DNA from: JAZNGX01 sp045576675
GTDB lineage: Bacteria; Bacillota; Clostridia; Monoglobales; Firm-18
DNA length: 36,544 bases
Assembly (NCBI GenBank): GCA_045576675.1
Contig: JAZNGX010000179.1
Location: 1-36,544 of the forward strand
Reading direction: 5' to 3'
Part shown: in pieces, positions 16,570 to 24,436 of the stretch
Numbering within the stretch: the first letter of the stretch is position 1
How the letters are laid out: each line of letters starts with the position of its first letter
The notes under the pieces: model-generated
Told to the model about the DNA's origin: nothing
The model's input: only the letters and a program-made list of their open reading frames with translations
Database searches by the model: none
Program-made: the position numbers and the translations under genes

Positions 16570-16800
16570 TCATTCTTTGAATTCAAAAAGCTTTTTTATT
16601 GGAATATTTAAAGCCGATGCTATGTCAATCAATGTATCAAGTGTACATGAACATGCTGCGGTTTCAATTCTCTGAATATGGTTTCTGCTTATGTTGCAAA
16701 GCTCTGCAAGCTCCATTTGAGTGAGACCTTGCAGTTTTCTGTAGTAAAGTATGTTAAGCCCTATGGCTTGCCATACATCGTAATTTTTACATTTCATCAT
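16570..16800 (-). CDS. XRE-family HTH transcriptional regulator
   Basis: A 76-residue single-domain helix-turn-helix protein. The HTH covers about residues 12-70 (LNILYYRKLQGLTQMELAELCNIS then RNHIQRIETAACSCTLDTLI), ending with the standard ALNIPIKKLF. GGAGG lies about 7 bases upstream of the first of two adjacent ATG codons. It is divergent from the large SLH gene, and a long inverted repeat sits across that gene's -35, so it probably regulates the SLH gene. This repeats the arrangement at 4174-5098, where another XRE gene faces another SLH gene. Confidence 0.85.
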   Translation of the reverse strand: MMKCKNYDVWQAIGLNILYYRKLQGLTQMELAELCNISRNHIQRIETAACSCTLDTLIDIASALNIPIKKLFEFKE

Positions 16801-16861
16801 ATATTAACCTCCTCTTAATAATTATATATCAGTTAACCTTTACTATCGACAAACAGAAATG

Positions 16862-16894
16862 TACCAAATGCCAACAAATATGTTGCATTTGGTA
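16862..16894. promoter_or_regulatory. Long inverted repeat over the SLH gene -35, probable operator
   Basis: Arms TACCAAATGC(C)AACA and TGTTGCATTTGGTA, one extra C in the left arm, 4-base centre AATA. The right arm covers the -35 of the SLH promoter. It is a likely site for the divergent XRE protein; it could also form a hairpin in a minus-strand transcript. Confidence 0.6.
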
Positions 16895-16911
16895 AAGATA
16901 TGTGATATAAT
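16883..16911 (+). promoter_or_regulatory. Promoter of the large SLH-protein gene
   Basis: TTGCAT (16883-16888), 17 bases, TATAAT (16906-16911), 32 bases before the start codon; its -35 lies within the inverted repeat. Confidence 0.7.
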
Positions 16912-16942
16912 TACATAAATTTTTACAAAAAGGAGATTCGGT

Positions 16943-19900
16943 ATGAAAAAATTCAGTAAAATTTTAAGCTTGATACTAAGCGTATTAATGCTTATGCAAA
17001 TGACTCCTGTTGTATTGGCAAGTGATACCCCATATTTTAAAGTCAGTATTACAGACACGGTAACAGGTCAGGCAGGCGGTTATGCTATAGTTGATAATTT
17101 TATCAATTATGTTCCTGACGAAGCAAAATTCAGTTTGATGTATTTAAGTGATACATATGCTGAGAATATTTATGAGCCTGCAGTATTTGTTTATACAAAT
17201 GATGACGGCACACAGGTTTATATGCAGATGGAAAGACCTTTAACAGATGTTGTTACAGGTGCTAACGGAGATGCAACAAGTGCAAAGCTTTCTGTTCCTG
17301 TTCCTGCAGGCTATAGCGGTGAGTATGATGTTAAGTTTTATCTTACAGTTGCTCAGGCAAAGGAAACTACAGATGTTAAGCCAATGCACGGCGAGCTTAC
17401 ACTTAATGTAAGCGGCACAGCAGCAGAAGAAGTTGTTGTTATTAATGAAGCTGTTCTTAACGACAATGAGATTGAGTATTATAAAAATCAAAAGGATTTG
17501 CCTCCAAGAGCATATATTGACAGCGTTGTTATGGATACAGAGCAGTTTGGTTCTTCATTTGTTGAAAACTTAACTGTTACTCCCAACGGAGAAATCCCAA
17601 GCATACTTGCATGGCAGGAGGATGCTACAAACTTTGTAACAGTTTCACCTTATGCTTTTATCAGCTACGAAGGAGAAGAGCCACCTTATGGTTATGGCAA
17701 ATACTTGTATTATCTGATTATTGTTGATGAAAACGGTGATGAATACACAGCTCCACTTACAGTAAACTTTATCAATGAGGATTTAGTTGCTGAGGATATG
17801 ATTCTTTTGTCATATAGCTGGAATTATATTGAAGATGGTACAGATGCTTTTGGTGCTTATGACTATACCAGCCGTGCTATTTACTATTATGATGAGGGTA
17901 CTTATCAGCAGAAAATAGCAATCCTTGATGAAGAAAACACTGAAATAAACTATCCTATGTTTGATGAATTGCTTTCAGGCACAAGTGACGGAACAGGTCA
18001 TTTTGAAGAAGGTTTTGTGGATAGTCTTTTATACAGTGCCGCAATTTTAAAGGATACAAATGGTGACAATAAATATGATGATGTAAACGTTGCGTGCGTT
18101 CAGGTTGAAGGTGTTGTAAAATCGGTTGACGGCAACATTGTAACAACAGTTAATGACGATGAAATTGATATTGCAGACTGCACACTTGTTGGTGTTAATG
18201 CAGCAACTGAAATTGAAGAGGGCGACGTAATTACCATCGGCTTTGAAATGCCGGCAGATACACTTAAAGCGTGGGTTTCAAAAGATACATTCACAAGTAA
18301 TGTTGAAGAAAAGGTAACAGGTTATAACGATTATATAACAGATTATGAAAAAACATATTATGTAACAGACGGAACAGCAGAAGAAGTTTCGCCCGGAAAA
18401 TCCTGTGAAGGTAAGCTAAGCTATTTTGGCACAGCGCTTGATTTGGTTGAAAAGGAATCAACTGGCGGAGGTAATACTCCTGATGCTCCTGTTGTACCAA
18501 AAACATATAAGCTTTCATTTATGGTTAACGGTGAAGAATATGCCACATTTGATTTAGAAGCAGGTGCAACAATTCCTGCTGTTGATGCTCCTGTTGTAAA
18601 TAATTACAGATTTGACGGTTGGGACAAGCTTCCATCAGCAATGCCGGCGGCTGATACTGTTGTTAACGCAATAATGACACCCCTTTCAACTGTTCATGGT
18701 ATAGTTAAGTATAATGATGCTGCAGAGGAAAGAGTTACCGTATCTATGAATGGTCAGACATACGAAACAGAAGCTGACGGTTCATTCTGGTTTACAGATG
18801 TTCTTTACGGTGATTATATGTTAACTGCAGAAAAGAACGGTATGAAAACAACAGTTGCAGTAACAGTAAGCACTTCTGACACAAATTTGGGTGATGTTGT
18901 TCTTGCAGTTAAGGGAACAGATATCGCAATTAACGACACAAGTGTTAAAACAATTGAAGGTCTTGATGCTGTTGTTGACAGCGTAATTACTGCCGAGGAC
19001 GAAACATATCTTGCAACTCCCGGTAACACAATCAACGTTGTTGCTACATCAAATACTGTTGCAAACAATGCAAATATAGACAGTATGATAGCGAGTGCAT
19101 ATTCGGATTACACTGCAGCAGGCGTTTATATTGATATTACTCTTGCAAAGGTAAAGGGCGGTGCAGAAACAACAAGCACACCTATCACAGAAACAAGCTC
19201 TCTTGTAGAATTTAAGGTGGAAATTCCTGCATCTGTAAAGGATAAAGACGAAATAATTGTACTTCGTGAACACAACGGAGCAATTGATTTAATTAGTAAT
19301 TTAGCAAACGATAACGGTGAATACATCGTTCGTTCAGGCGATTATGTTACATTATACTTAAATCGTTTCTCAGTTTACAGTTTTGCAGGTAAAGACAATG
19401 TTGCAACAGGTGGCGGAGAAATTGAAAACACAATCGTAACAAGACCTGCAGGCGGTGGTTCGGCAGGTGGCTCAACAGGAGGAACAACAGCTGTTCCTGA
19501 AACTCCTGATGACACAGAAGACGTTGTAGTTCCTGTGTTTGCCGACCTTGATGGTTATGACTGGGCAAAAGAAGCAATCACAGTTTTGTCAGCTATCGGT
19601 GTTGTTAATGGAAAAACTGAAACAACATTTGACCCTGCTGCAAATGTTACAAGAGCAGAATTTGCAAAGCTTATTGTTACAGCATTTGGCTTAGAAGCAG
19701 AAGAGGGAGATGCATACACGTTCACAGACGTTGCCGTTGATGACTGGTTTGCTGAATATGTAAAGGTTGCAGGTCTTAACGGTATCATTTCAGGATACGA
19801 GGATGGTTCATTCAAGCCGAACGCAAATATTTCACGTGAAGAAATGTGCGTAATGCTTGCAAGAGCGTTGGAGGCTTATGAGCTTGAGGCAACAGAAAAC

Positions 19901-20077
19901 ACCTTTGCTGACGGAACAGAAATAAGTGACTGGGCAAAAGACGCAGTTAATAAGCTTTCAGCAAACGGAGTATTAACAGGGAAAGATGATAATAAGTTTG
20001 CACCTGCTGATACAGCTACACGTGCAGAAAGTGCGGTAGTTATTTACAGAGCAATATCTCTTATTGCGCAAGACTGA
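16943..20077 (+). CDS. Large secreted SLH-domain cell-surface protein
   Basis: A 1044-residue exported protein. A signal peptide spans about residues 1-27 (MKKFSKILSLILSVLMLMQM then TPVVLASD). Residues 30-500 are not recognised. An InlB-B-type repeat (about 521-577, RFDGWDKLPSAMP), a carboxypeptidase-regulatory-like beta domain (about 583-650, GIVKYNDAAEERVTVSMNG), a linker rich in Gly, Thr and Pro (about 830-860), and three C-terminal SLH domains (about 866-915, 925-980, 985-1040; each with FxD...WAKxAI and TRAEF-like motifs) follow. The SLH domains should anchor it to cell-wall polysaccharide. AAAGGAG precedes the ATG. Function is unknown. Confidence 0.88.
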   Translation: MKKFSKILSLILSVLMLMQMTPVVLASDTPYFKVSITDTVTGQAGGYAIVDNFINYVPDEAKFSLMYLSDTYAENIYEPAVFVYTNDDGTQVYMQMERPLTDVVTGANGDATSAKLSVPVPAGYSGEYDVKFYLTVAQAKETTDVKPMHGELTLNVSGTAAEEVVVINEAVLNDNEIEYYKNQKDLPPRAYIDSVVMDTEQFGSSFVENLTVTPNGEIPSILAWQEDATNFVTVSPYAFISYEGEEPPYGYGKYLYYLIIVDENGDEYTAPLTVNFINEDLVAEDMILLSYSWNYIEDGTDAFGAYDYTSRAIYYYDEGTYQQKIAILDEENTEINYPMFDELLSGTSDGTGHFEEGFVDSLLYSAAILKDTNGDNKYDDVNVACVQVEGVVKSVDGNIVTTVNDDEIDIADCTLVGVNAATEIEEGDVITIGFEMPADTLKAWVSKDTFTSNVEEKVTGYNDYITDYEKTYYVTDGTAEEVSPGKSCEGKLSYFGTALDLVEKESTGGGNTPDAPVVPKTYKLSFMVNGEEYATFDLEAGATIPAVDAPVVNNYRFDGWDKLPSAMPAADTVVNAIMTPLSTVHGIVKYNDAAEERVTVSMNGQTYETEADGSFWFTDVLYGDYMLTAEKNGMKTTVAVTVSTSDTNLGDVVLAVKGTDIAINDTSVKTIEGLDAVVDSVITAEDETYLATPGNTINVVATSNTVANNANIDSMIASAYSDYTAAGVYIDITLAKVKGGAETTSTPITETSSLVEFKVEIPASVKDKDEIIVLREHNGAIDLISNLANDNGEYIVRSGDYVTLYLNRFSVYSFAGKDNVATGGGEIENTIVTRPAGGGSAGGSTGGTTAVPETPDDTEDVVVPVFADLDGYDWAKEAITVLSAIGVVNGKTETTFDPAANVTRAEFAKLIVTAFGLEAEEGDAYTFTDVAVDDWFAEYVKVAGLNGIISGYEDGSFKPNANISREEMCVMLARALEAYELEATENTFADGTEISDWAKDAVNKLSANGVLTGKDDNKFAPADTATRAESAVVIYRAISLIAQD

Positions 20078-20083
20078 TAGGTT

Positions 20084-20118
20084 AAAAAAGATTGTCGCGT
20101 ATGCGGCAATCTTTTTTT
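20084..20118 (+). terminator. Terminator of the large SLH-protein gene
   Basis: Stem GATTGTCGC / GCGGCAATC (one G-T pair), loop GTAT, A-run before and seven T after. The last T's are shared with the start of the spoIVA direct repeat. Confidence 0.88.
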
Positions 20119-20355
20119 GTAATATTTACAAATTGTCCGAATATAATTGTACAAAGTACAAAGTATGGAGGACGGATTTTTATGAACAACATATATCAGG
20201 ATATTGCGTATCGCACGCAGGGAGATATTTATATCGGAGTTGTCGGACCTGTGAGAACGGGCAAAAGCACATTCATAAAAAAATTTATGGATTTACTTGT
20301 AATACCAAACATTGACAACGAGTTTAAAAAGGAACGTGCAGTTGATGAGCTGCCG
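20114..20355 (+). repeat. Left direct repeat: spoIVA promoter plus 5' end
   Basis: Partner of 26813-27054, offset exactly 6699 bases, no gaps. By hand alignment: 20114-20234 identical (121 bp), 20235-20319 with 15 differences, all synonymous, then 20320-20355 identical. The repeats flank the sugar-acid cassette. Confidence 0.95.
20119..20147 (+). promoter_or_regulatory. Sigma-E-like promoter of the truncated spoIVA copy
   Basis: GTAATATT (20119-20126), 13 bases, AATATAAT (20140-20147): one mismatch to the sigma-E -35 GTCATATT and two to the -10 CATACAAT. Identical to the promoter of intact spoIVA, so the truncated copy may still be transcribed in the mother cell. Confidence 0.55.
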
Positions 20356-20364
20356 TGTTTGTGA
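20182..20364 (+). pseudogene. spoIVA': Truncated spoIVA copy (first 58 codons)
   Basis: The reading frame encodes residues 1-58 of SpoIVA exactly as in the intact gene at 26881, including the Walker A loop GPVRTGKS (residues 22-29), then two foreign residues (CL) and a stop. Ribosome binding site (GGAGGA) and promoter are kept. At codon 58 the sequence changes abruptly to an inverted fragment of a ROK kinase gene. About 430 C-terminal residues are missing, so it cannot make functional SpoIVA; a 60-residue peptide with a complete P-loop could be made. Its differences from the intact gene are all synonymous, which says they arose while the sequence was still under protein-level selection. Confidence 0.92.
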
Positions 20365-20440
20365 TTTCTATACTTACGTCAAGCTATTTCACAAGCGTTA
20401 TGAAGTATTTTGTCCCGCCTATAGCCACTCCTAAAAGTAT
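20356..20440 (-). pseudogene. Decayed 5' fragment of a ROK kinase gene
   Basis: On the minus strand this aligns without gaps to the first 28 codons of the ROK gene (16355-16439): about 15 differences in 85 positions. It reads ILLGVAIGGTKYFITLVK, stop, LDVSIEITN, against MLIGLDIGGTKCSITLGK in the intact gene. The start codon is changed (ATG to ATA), the phosphate-loop Asp is lost, and a stop is present at the nineteenth codon. Weaker similarity continues past the start into the leader (to about 20455). It abuts the spoIVA fragment with no linker. No gene is otherwise present in 20365-20466. Confidence 0.8.
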
Positions 20441-20466
20441 TTTGTCATTTCCTAACGTACTATAAT

Positions 20467-21528
20467 TTAAAGATTATTGTTGTTTAAATATGCATCTACA
20501 TTTGAAGAAAGCAGTATCTGCGGTGCAACCAGATGCTCACCTTTGTCGATCTGACTTATAATATGGTTGTAAAGAAGCTTGACAACACTTCTGCCTTGCC
20601 TGTATGGGTTTTGGAATATAGTGGCTGTAGCTGCTTTTTGCTTAAGTAATGCCGGTGTTTCCTGAAGAAGGTCTGTTGTTACTATTGTAAGATTGTTTAT
20701 GTTTTTTTCTTTTATATATTCACACGAAATCGCAGAACTGGCAGTTGCCATATATATTCCTTTTAAATTGGGGTTTTCTTTAAGCATAGCCTTTGTTGCC
20801 TCGATTACCTTTCCTTTATCATCGAAATGCTCATATATTTTTATAGCAGAAAATGTGTCTTTGCCCGAATACATTGTAAAGCCTCTTATGTAATCTATGT
20901 TTACAGGTGAACTTGTACTTGTAACGAGTAACGCAACATCACTATCTTTACATGACATTTCGAGAATTTCTGCCGCCATTTTTCCTGCCATGAATGCGTC
21001 AATTCCGACATGAATAACACGTTTGCTATCGGGAATATCATTAGCAACAGTAGCAAAATGTATATTTTTTTCTGTAAGCTTGTTGATTAATCGGGTAACG
21101 TCGCCAAGCTCGTCAAGCATTGAAGATAGAAACAAAACAATACCATTGTAACCTTCTTCGGCAAACTTCTTTATAAGAGCAGATGTTTCTTCAAGGCATT
21201 CTCTGCTATTAGTATATTCTATTTTTTTTAAATTAACAGCTACATTATATTTTTCGAGGTCAAGGGCAGAGGAGGTAATTCCGTCTATAATTGAGTCAAC
21301 ATATTCTTCAATAGGGCAGAATAGTATTGCGCCTATTTTAATCGGAGAACGTCTTAACCCCTGTGCTGCAGGATTTGCTTTGTATCCAAGTTCCTTTGCA
21401 GTGTCAAGCACCAGTTGCTTTGTTTGTTCACTGATTCTCGGCTTGTCGTTTAAAGCACGATTTACAGTGCCGACAGATACGCCTGCTTCTTTTGCTATAT
21501 CATATATTGTAACCTTTTTATCCTGCAT
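20467..21528 (-). CDS. LacI-family transcriptional regulator
   Basis: A 353-residue repressor-type protein: LacI HTH at residues 5-50 (VTIYDIAKEAGVSVGTVNRA) with hinge helix PAAQGLRR, then a periplasmic-binding-protein-like sensor domain (KIGAILFCPIEEYVDSIIDG onward). Start at 21528 chosen because GGAGG lies about 9 bases upstream and the HTH starts at residue 5; the frame is open 43 codons further up but without homology. It is divergent from the sugar-acid gene set and a CG-centred palindrome lies on that operon's promoter, so it probably represses it until a sugar acid or derivative binds. The inducer is unknown. Confidence 0.92.
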   Translation of the reverse strand: MQDKKVTIYDIAKEAGVSVGTVNRALNDKPRISEQTKQLVLDTAKELGYKANPAAQGLRRSPIKIGAILFCPIEEYVDSIIDGITSSALDLEKYNVAVNLKKIEYTNSRECLEETSALIKKFAEEGYNGIVLFLSSMLDELGDVTRLINKLTEKNIHFATVANDIPDSKRVIHVGIDAFMAGKMAAEILEMSCKDSDVALLVTSTSSPVNIDYIRGFTMYSGKDTFSAIKIYEHFDDKGKVIEATKAMLKENPNLKGIYMATASSAISCEYIKEKNINNLTIVTTDLLQETPALLKQKAATATIFQNPYRQGRSVVKLLYNHIISQIDKGEHLVAPQILLSSNVDAYLNNNNL

Positions 21529-21550
21529 ATTGCACCTCCACATATTATAA

Positions 21551-21579
21551 ATTATATCAGCAATTGACTTGAAATTCAA
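21551..21579 (-). promoter_or_regulatory. Sigma-A promoter of the lacI-type gene
   Basis: TTGAAT (21574-21579), 17 bases, TATAAT (21551-21556) on the minus strand. Confidence 0.65.
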
Positions 21580-21599
21580 TGTTTTTTTAAAAATAATAC

Positions 21600-21628
21600 T
21601 TGACATTGCATGAATAAAAAAATATAAT
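21600..21628 (+). promoter_or_regulatory. Consensus sigma-A promoter of the sugar-acid operon
   Basis: Perfect TTGACA (21600-21605), 17 bases, perfect TATAAT (21623-21628). Such strength normally demands tight repression, supplied by the operator just downstream. Confidence 0.88.
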
Positions 21629-21638
21629 GTAAATATAA

Positions 21639-21656
21639 TGCGTAATCGGTTACGCA
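21639..21656. promoter_or_regulatory. LacI-type operator
   Basis: TGCGTAATCGGTTACGCA: an 18-bp palindrome with a single mismatch pair and the central CG typical of LacI-family sites. It covers the expected transcription start, so binding would block initiation. Confidence 0.82.
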
Positions 21657-21677
21657 AATTAACAGGGAGGTAATAAA

Positions 21678-22391
21678 ATGAACAATAAGCTTTCGCTTAC
21701 ATTTGCAGGTCAGGCAGGCTTTATACTGGAAAGCTCAAGCGGCTACAAAATAGGCATTGATTTATATTTGTCTGATTGTTGTTACAGATATTTTGGTTTT
21801 AAAAGGCTGATGCCTTATCTGTATAATCCATTGGAATTAAAACTTGATTTGCTTGTGGCAACTCATGCACATTATGACCATTTTGACCCGGACAGTGTTC
21901 CGCTTATAATGTCTGATGCAAAGACGGAACTTTTGTGTGCGTGTGATGTCAAAGCAGAGGCAGAAAGACTAAATCTTGAACAAGGTCGCATTACATATAT
22001 AAAAGAAGGCGATGTTTTTGACAACGGCAACGTAAAAATCAAAGCAATGCCGTGTGACCATGGGGCAGAAACTCCCGATGCAATAGGTTTGCTTATTGAA
22101 TGTGACGGAAAGCGAATATATATAACCGGTGACACGTGCTACAGAGAGGATTATTTTAGTAATGACGAACTCAAAAATGTTGATATTCTTATTATGCCGA
22201 TAAACGGAGCGTTTGGAAATCTCAATGAAAAAGAGGGTGCAAGGGCGGCAAAAATGATTAATCCAAAGCTTGCAATTCCATGCCATTACTGGAATTTTGC
22301 ACAGCACGGTGGTAATCCTTTTGAATTTATAAAAGAAGCGGAAGGTGTAAATTATATTCTTATGCGTCCGGGTGAAACGATAGGAGTGTGA
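21678..22391 (+). CDS. MBL-fold hydrolase, UlaG-like
   Basis: A 237-residue metallo-beta-lactamase-fold protein. The metal motif HAHYDH is at residues 63-68, with GDTCYRED (Asp in a second site) and PCHYWNFAQHGGNP later on. The closest named relatives are UlaG-type L-ascorbate-6-phosphate lactonases and UPF0173 proteins, both hydrolases of phosphorylated lactones or esters; which one cannot be settled here. GGGAGG precedes the ATG. It is the first gene after the LacI-controlled promoter; the stop lies 3 bases before the dehydrogenase start. A lactonase role would fit the sugar-acid theme. Confidence 0.82.
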   Translation: MNNKLSLTFAGQAGFILESSSGYKIGIDLYLSDCCYRYFGFKRLMPYLYNPLELKLDLLVATHAHYDHFDPDSVPLIMSDAKTELLCACDVKAEAERLNLEQGRITYIKEGDVFDNGNVKIKAMPCDHGAETPDAIGLLIECDGKRIYITGDTCYREDYFSNDELKNVDILIMPINGAFGNLNEKEGARAAKMINPKLAIPCHYWNFAQHGGNPFEFIKEAEGVNYILMRPGETIGV

Positions 22392-22394
22392 GTA

Positions 22395-23444
22395 ATGAAG
22401 GTTTTTTTGAGTGAAGGCTATGGCAAGGGGGCTATAGTTGATATGCCAGTACCGAAGGTTTCTGACAATATGGTTCTGGTAAGGATTTGTTATTGCGGAA
22501 TTTGCGGAACAGACCAGGATTTGTTTTCAAGCGAATGCAGCTTTGCAGAAAATGGTGAGGTTACATATCCTGTTAGGCTTGGTCACGAATGGTCGGGTGT
22601 TGTAGAAAGCGTTGGTAGCAAGGTAACAGAATTTAAAAAAGGCGACAGGGTTGTAGGTGACAATGCGGTTACTTGCGGAAAATGTGAGGCATGCTTAAAA
22701 GAGGATTATGAGTCTTGTCATCATATGCTTAATGTGGGAACAATTGACCCGGTTTATGATGGCGCGTTTTCGGAGTATTACGTTATTCCGAAGCATCATT
22801 TGCATAAGGTGCCTAACGGAATTTCACTGAAGGCAGCATCTCTTGCAGAGCCCCTTTCGGTAGCGTATGGCGGAATTAAACGAATGAACATCACTGATAA
22901 ATCTGTTGTAGCTGTAATAGGTACAGGCTGCATAGGAATGTCAGCCGTAGTGCTTGCAAAATGCCTTGGTGCAAAAAAGATTCTGATGATAGGCAGAAGT
23001 ACAAAAAAGCTTGAGGTTGCAAAAAAGCTTGGTGCAGAAGTAATAAATATAAAAGAATGTGATGCTGTTAAAAAAGTAATGGAGTTAACCGACGGAAATG
23101 GTGCGGATTTTGTGCTTGAATGTTCAGGTGCAAAGGAAACCTTTAAGCAGGCAATTGACATGGCGGCATTCCGTGCAGTGATAGCATTGATAGGCTTTTA
23201 TGAAAGTCGTGAAAACAATGTAAATATTGATGCAATAGTTTCAAAGGCGTTGCATTTGTTTGGTGTAATGGGTGAAATGGATATGATGTCGGGAGCATTG
23301 AAAATTCTTGAAAAGCATAAGCCTGATTTACTGCCTATTATTACTGACGAGCTGCCATTTGATGATTGTATAAAGGGATTTACAAGAAAGAATTATCCCG
23401 ACGCTGTAAAAATAACCGTAAAAATATGTGAGGAGCAGGAATAA
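22395..23444 (+). CDS. Zinc-dependent alcohol/polyol dehydrogenase (MDR family)
   Basis: A 349-residue medium-chain dehydrogenase. Catalytic zinc residues: Cys37 in CGICGTD and the His-Glu pair in RLGHEWSGVVESVG; structural zinc cysteines in CGKCEACLKEDYESC (four Cys); Rossmann motif VIGTGCIGMSAV. It resembles sorbitol, threonine and sugar-acid 5-dehydrogenases (L-gulonate or galactonate types). In this operon it could oxidise a sugar acid to a keto acid with NAD+. Its stop overlaps the next start by one base. The substrate is inferred from neighbours only. Confidence 0.88.
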   Translation: MKVFLSEGYGKGAIVDMPVPKVSDNMVLVRICYCGICGTDQDLFSSECSFAENGEVTYPVRLGHEWSGVVESVGSKVTEFKKGDRVVGDNAVTCGKCEACLKEDYESCHHMLNVGTIDPVYDGAFSEYYVIPKHHLHKVPNGISLKAASLAEPLSVAYGGIKRMNITDKSVVAVIGTGCIGMSAVVLAKCLGAKKILMIGRSTKKLEVAKKLGAEVINIKECDAVKKVMELTDGNGADFVLECSGAKETFKQAIDMAAFRAVIALIGFYESRENNVNIDAIVSKALHLFGVMGEMDMMSGALKILEKHKPDLLPIITDELPFDDCIKGFTRKNYPDAVKITVKICEEQE

Positions 23445-24436
23445 TGAACAAGGTTGCTATAATCGGCAAACAACAGCCGTTGATAATAAGAACACGTATA
23501 AAGGAATATCTTGAGGATAACGGATTAAAGGCTGATATTCTGAATATGGATACAAGAAATGCAGTAGACTGGATTGACAGCTTAAAAGGCTACAATGCAA
23601 TTATTTCAGCAGGTGAAAAATTCCCTGCCGAGGTTTTTGATGAGCTTGCAGGTGACTTGAAACTATTGTCACGCTACGGCGTGGGAACAGATGAGATAGA
23701 TAAGGTAGCTGCCGCAAAAAACGGTGTTGCAGTTTGCAATGCGGCAGGCTCACTGTCAACTGCTGTGGCAGAATGTGCGATGGGAATAATGCTTTGCCTT
23801 TTGAGGAATTTGCCTGAAGCGGATACTGAGGTAAGAAACAACGACTGGAGCAGATTTTTTGAAAGCAAAACAGGAACTCAGCTTGAGGGCAAAACAGTTG
23901 GTATTATAGGCTTTGGAGATATTTCAAAGGCACTTGCAAAAATGCTTTCGGGCTTTGATTGCAGAATTATAGCTTATGATGTTAAATGGGATGAAAAGGC
24001 AGCAGAAGAGCTTAATGTCCAATATGCAGATATAGAAACAATTAAAACTCAGGCGGATATTATAAGCCTTCATATTCCGTCAACTCCCGAAACAAACGGA
24101 ATGATAAATAAGGAATTTCTGTCAGGCATGAAGAAAAATGCAATACTTGTTAACACTGCAAGAGGACGCCTTGTAGTGGCAGAGGACCTTGCTGATGCAC
24201 TTAACAACGGAGTAATTGCAGGTGCAGGAATGGACGTGTTCTTCCCCGAACCGCCTTTGCCGGATAATCCGTTGCTTACAGCGAAAAACACCTTGCTTTT
24301 GCCTCATTCTGGGGCGTGTACAACAGAAAGCCACGAAAAGGCAGGAATGATGGCTGCGAAGAATGTTGCGGATTTCTTTGCGGGAATAGAGGTTAAAACA
24401 ATTTTAAATCCTGAATACAAGGAGGCATTAAGGTGA
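23444..24436 (+). CDS. D-isomer-specific 2-hydroxyacid dehydrogenase
   Basis: A 330-residue NAD-dependent dehydrogenase of the phosphoglycerate/glyoxylate reductase family. NAD-binding motif VGIIGFGDISKALA (about 152-165); catalytic Arg in NTARGRLV, Glu in FFPEPPLPDNPLL, and His in LLLPHSGACT are all present. There is no C-terminal ACT domain, so it is not a regulated SerA. It could reduce a 2-keto acid or hydroxypyruvate formed in the pathway. It overlaps the aldolase gene by 4 bases (GTGA), so translation is coupled. Confidence 0.88.
   Translation: MNKVAIIGKQQPLIIRTRIKEYLEDNGLKADILNMDTRNAVDWIDSLKGYNAIISAGEKFPAEVFDELAGDLKLLSRYGVGTDEIDKVAAAKNGVAVCNAAGSLSTAVAECAMGIMLCLLRNLPEADTEVRNNDWSRFFESKTGTQLEGKTVGIIGFGDISKALAKMLSGFDCRIIAYDVKWDEKAAEELNVQYADIETIKTQADIISLHIPSTPETNGMINKEFLSGMKKNAILVNTARGRLVVAEDLADALNNGVIAGAGMDVFFPEPPLPDNPLLTAKNTLLLPHSGACTTESHEKAGMMAAKNVADFFAGIEVKTILNPEYKEALR

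Noticed and set aside
20092..20364. A 90-codon open frame covering the truncated spoIVA
   Set aside because: The first 30 codons come from terminator and promoter DNA; the real start, with ribosome site, is at 20182.
21528..21657. Longer N-terminus for the LacI protein
   Set aside because: It would cover the LacI promoter and part of the operon promoter/operator, has no homology, and lacks a ribosome site.
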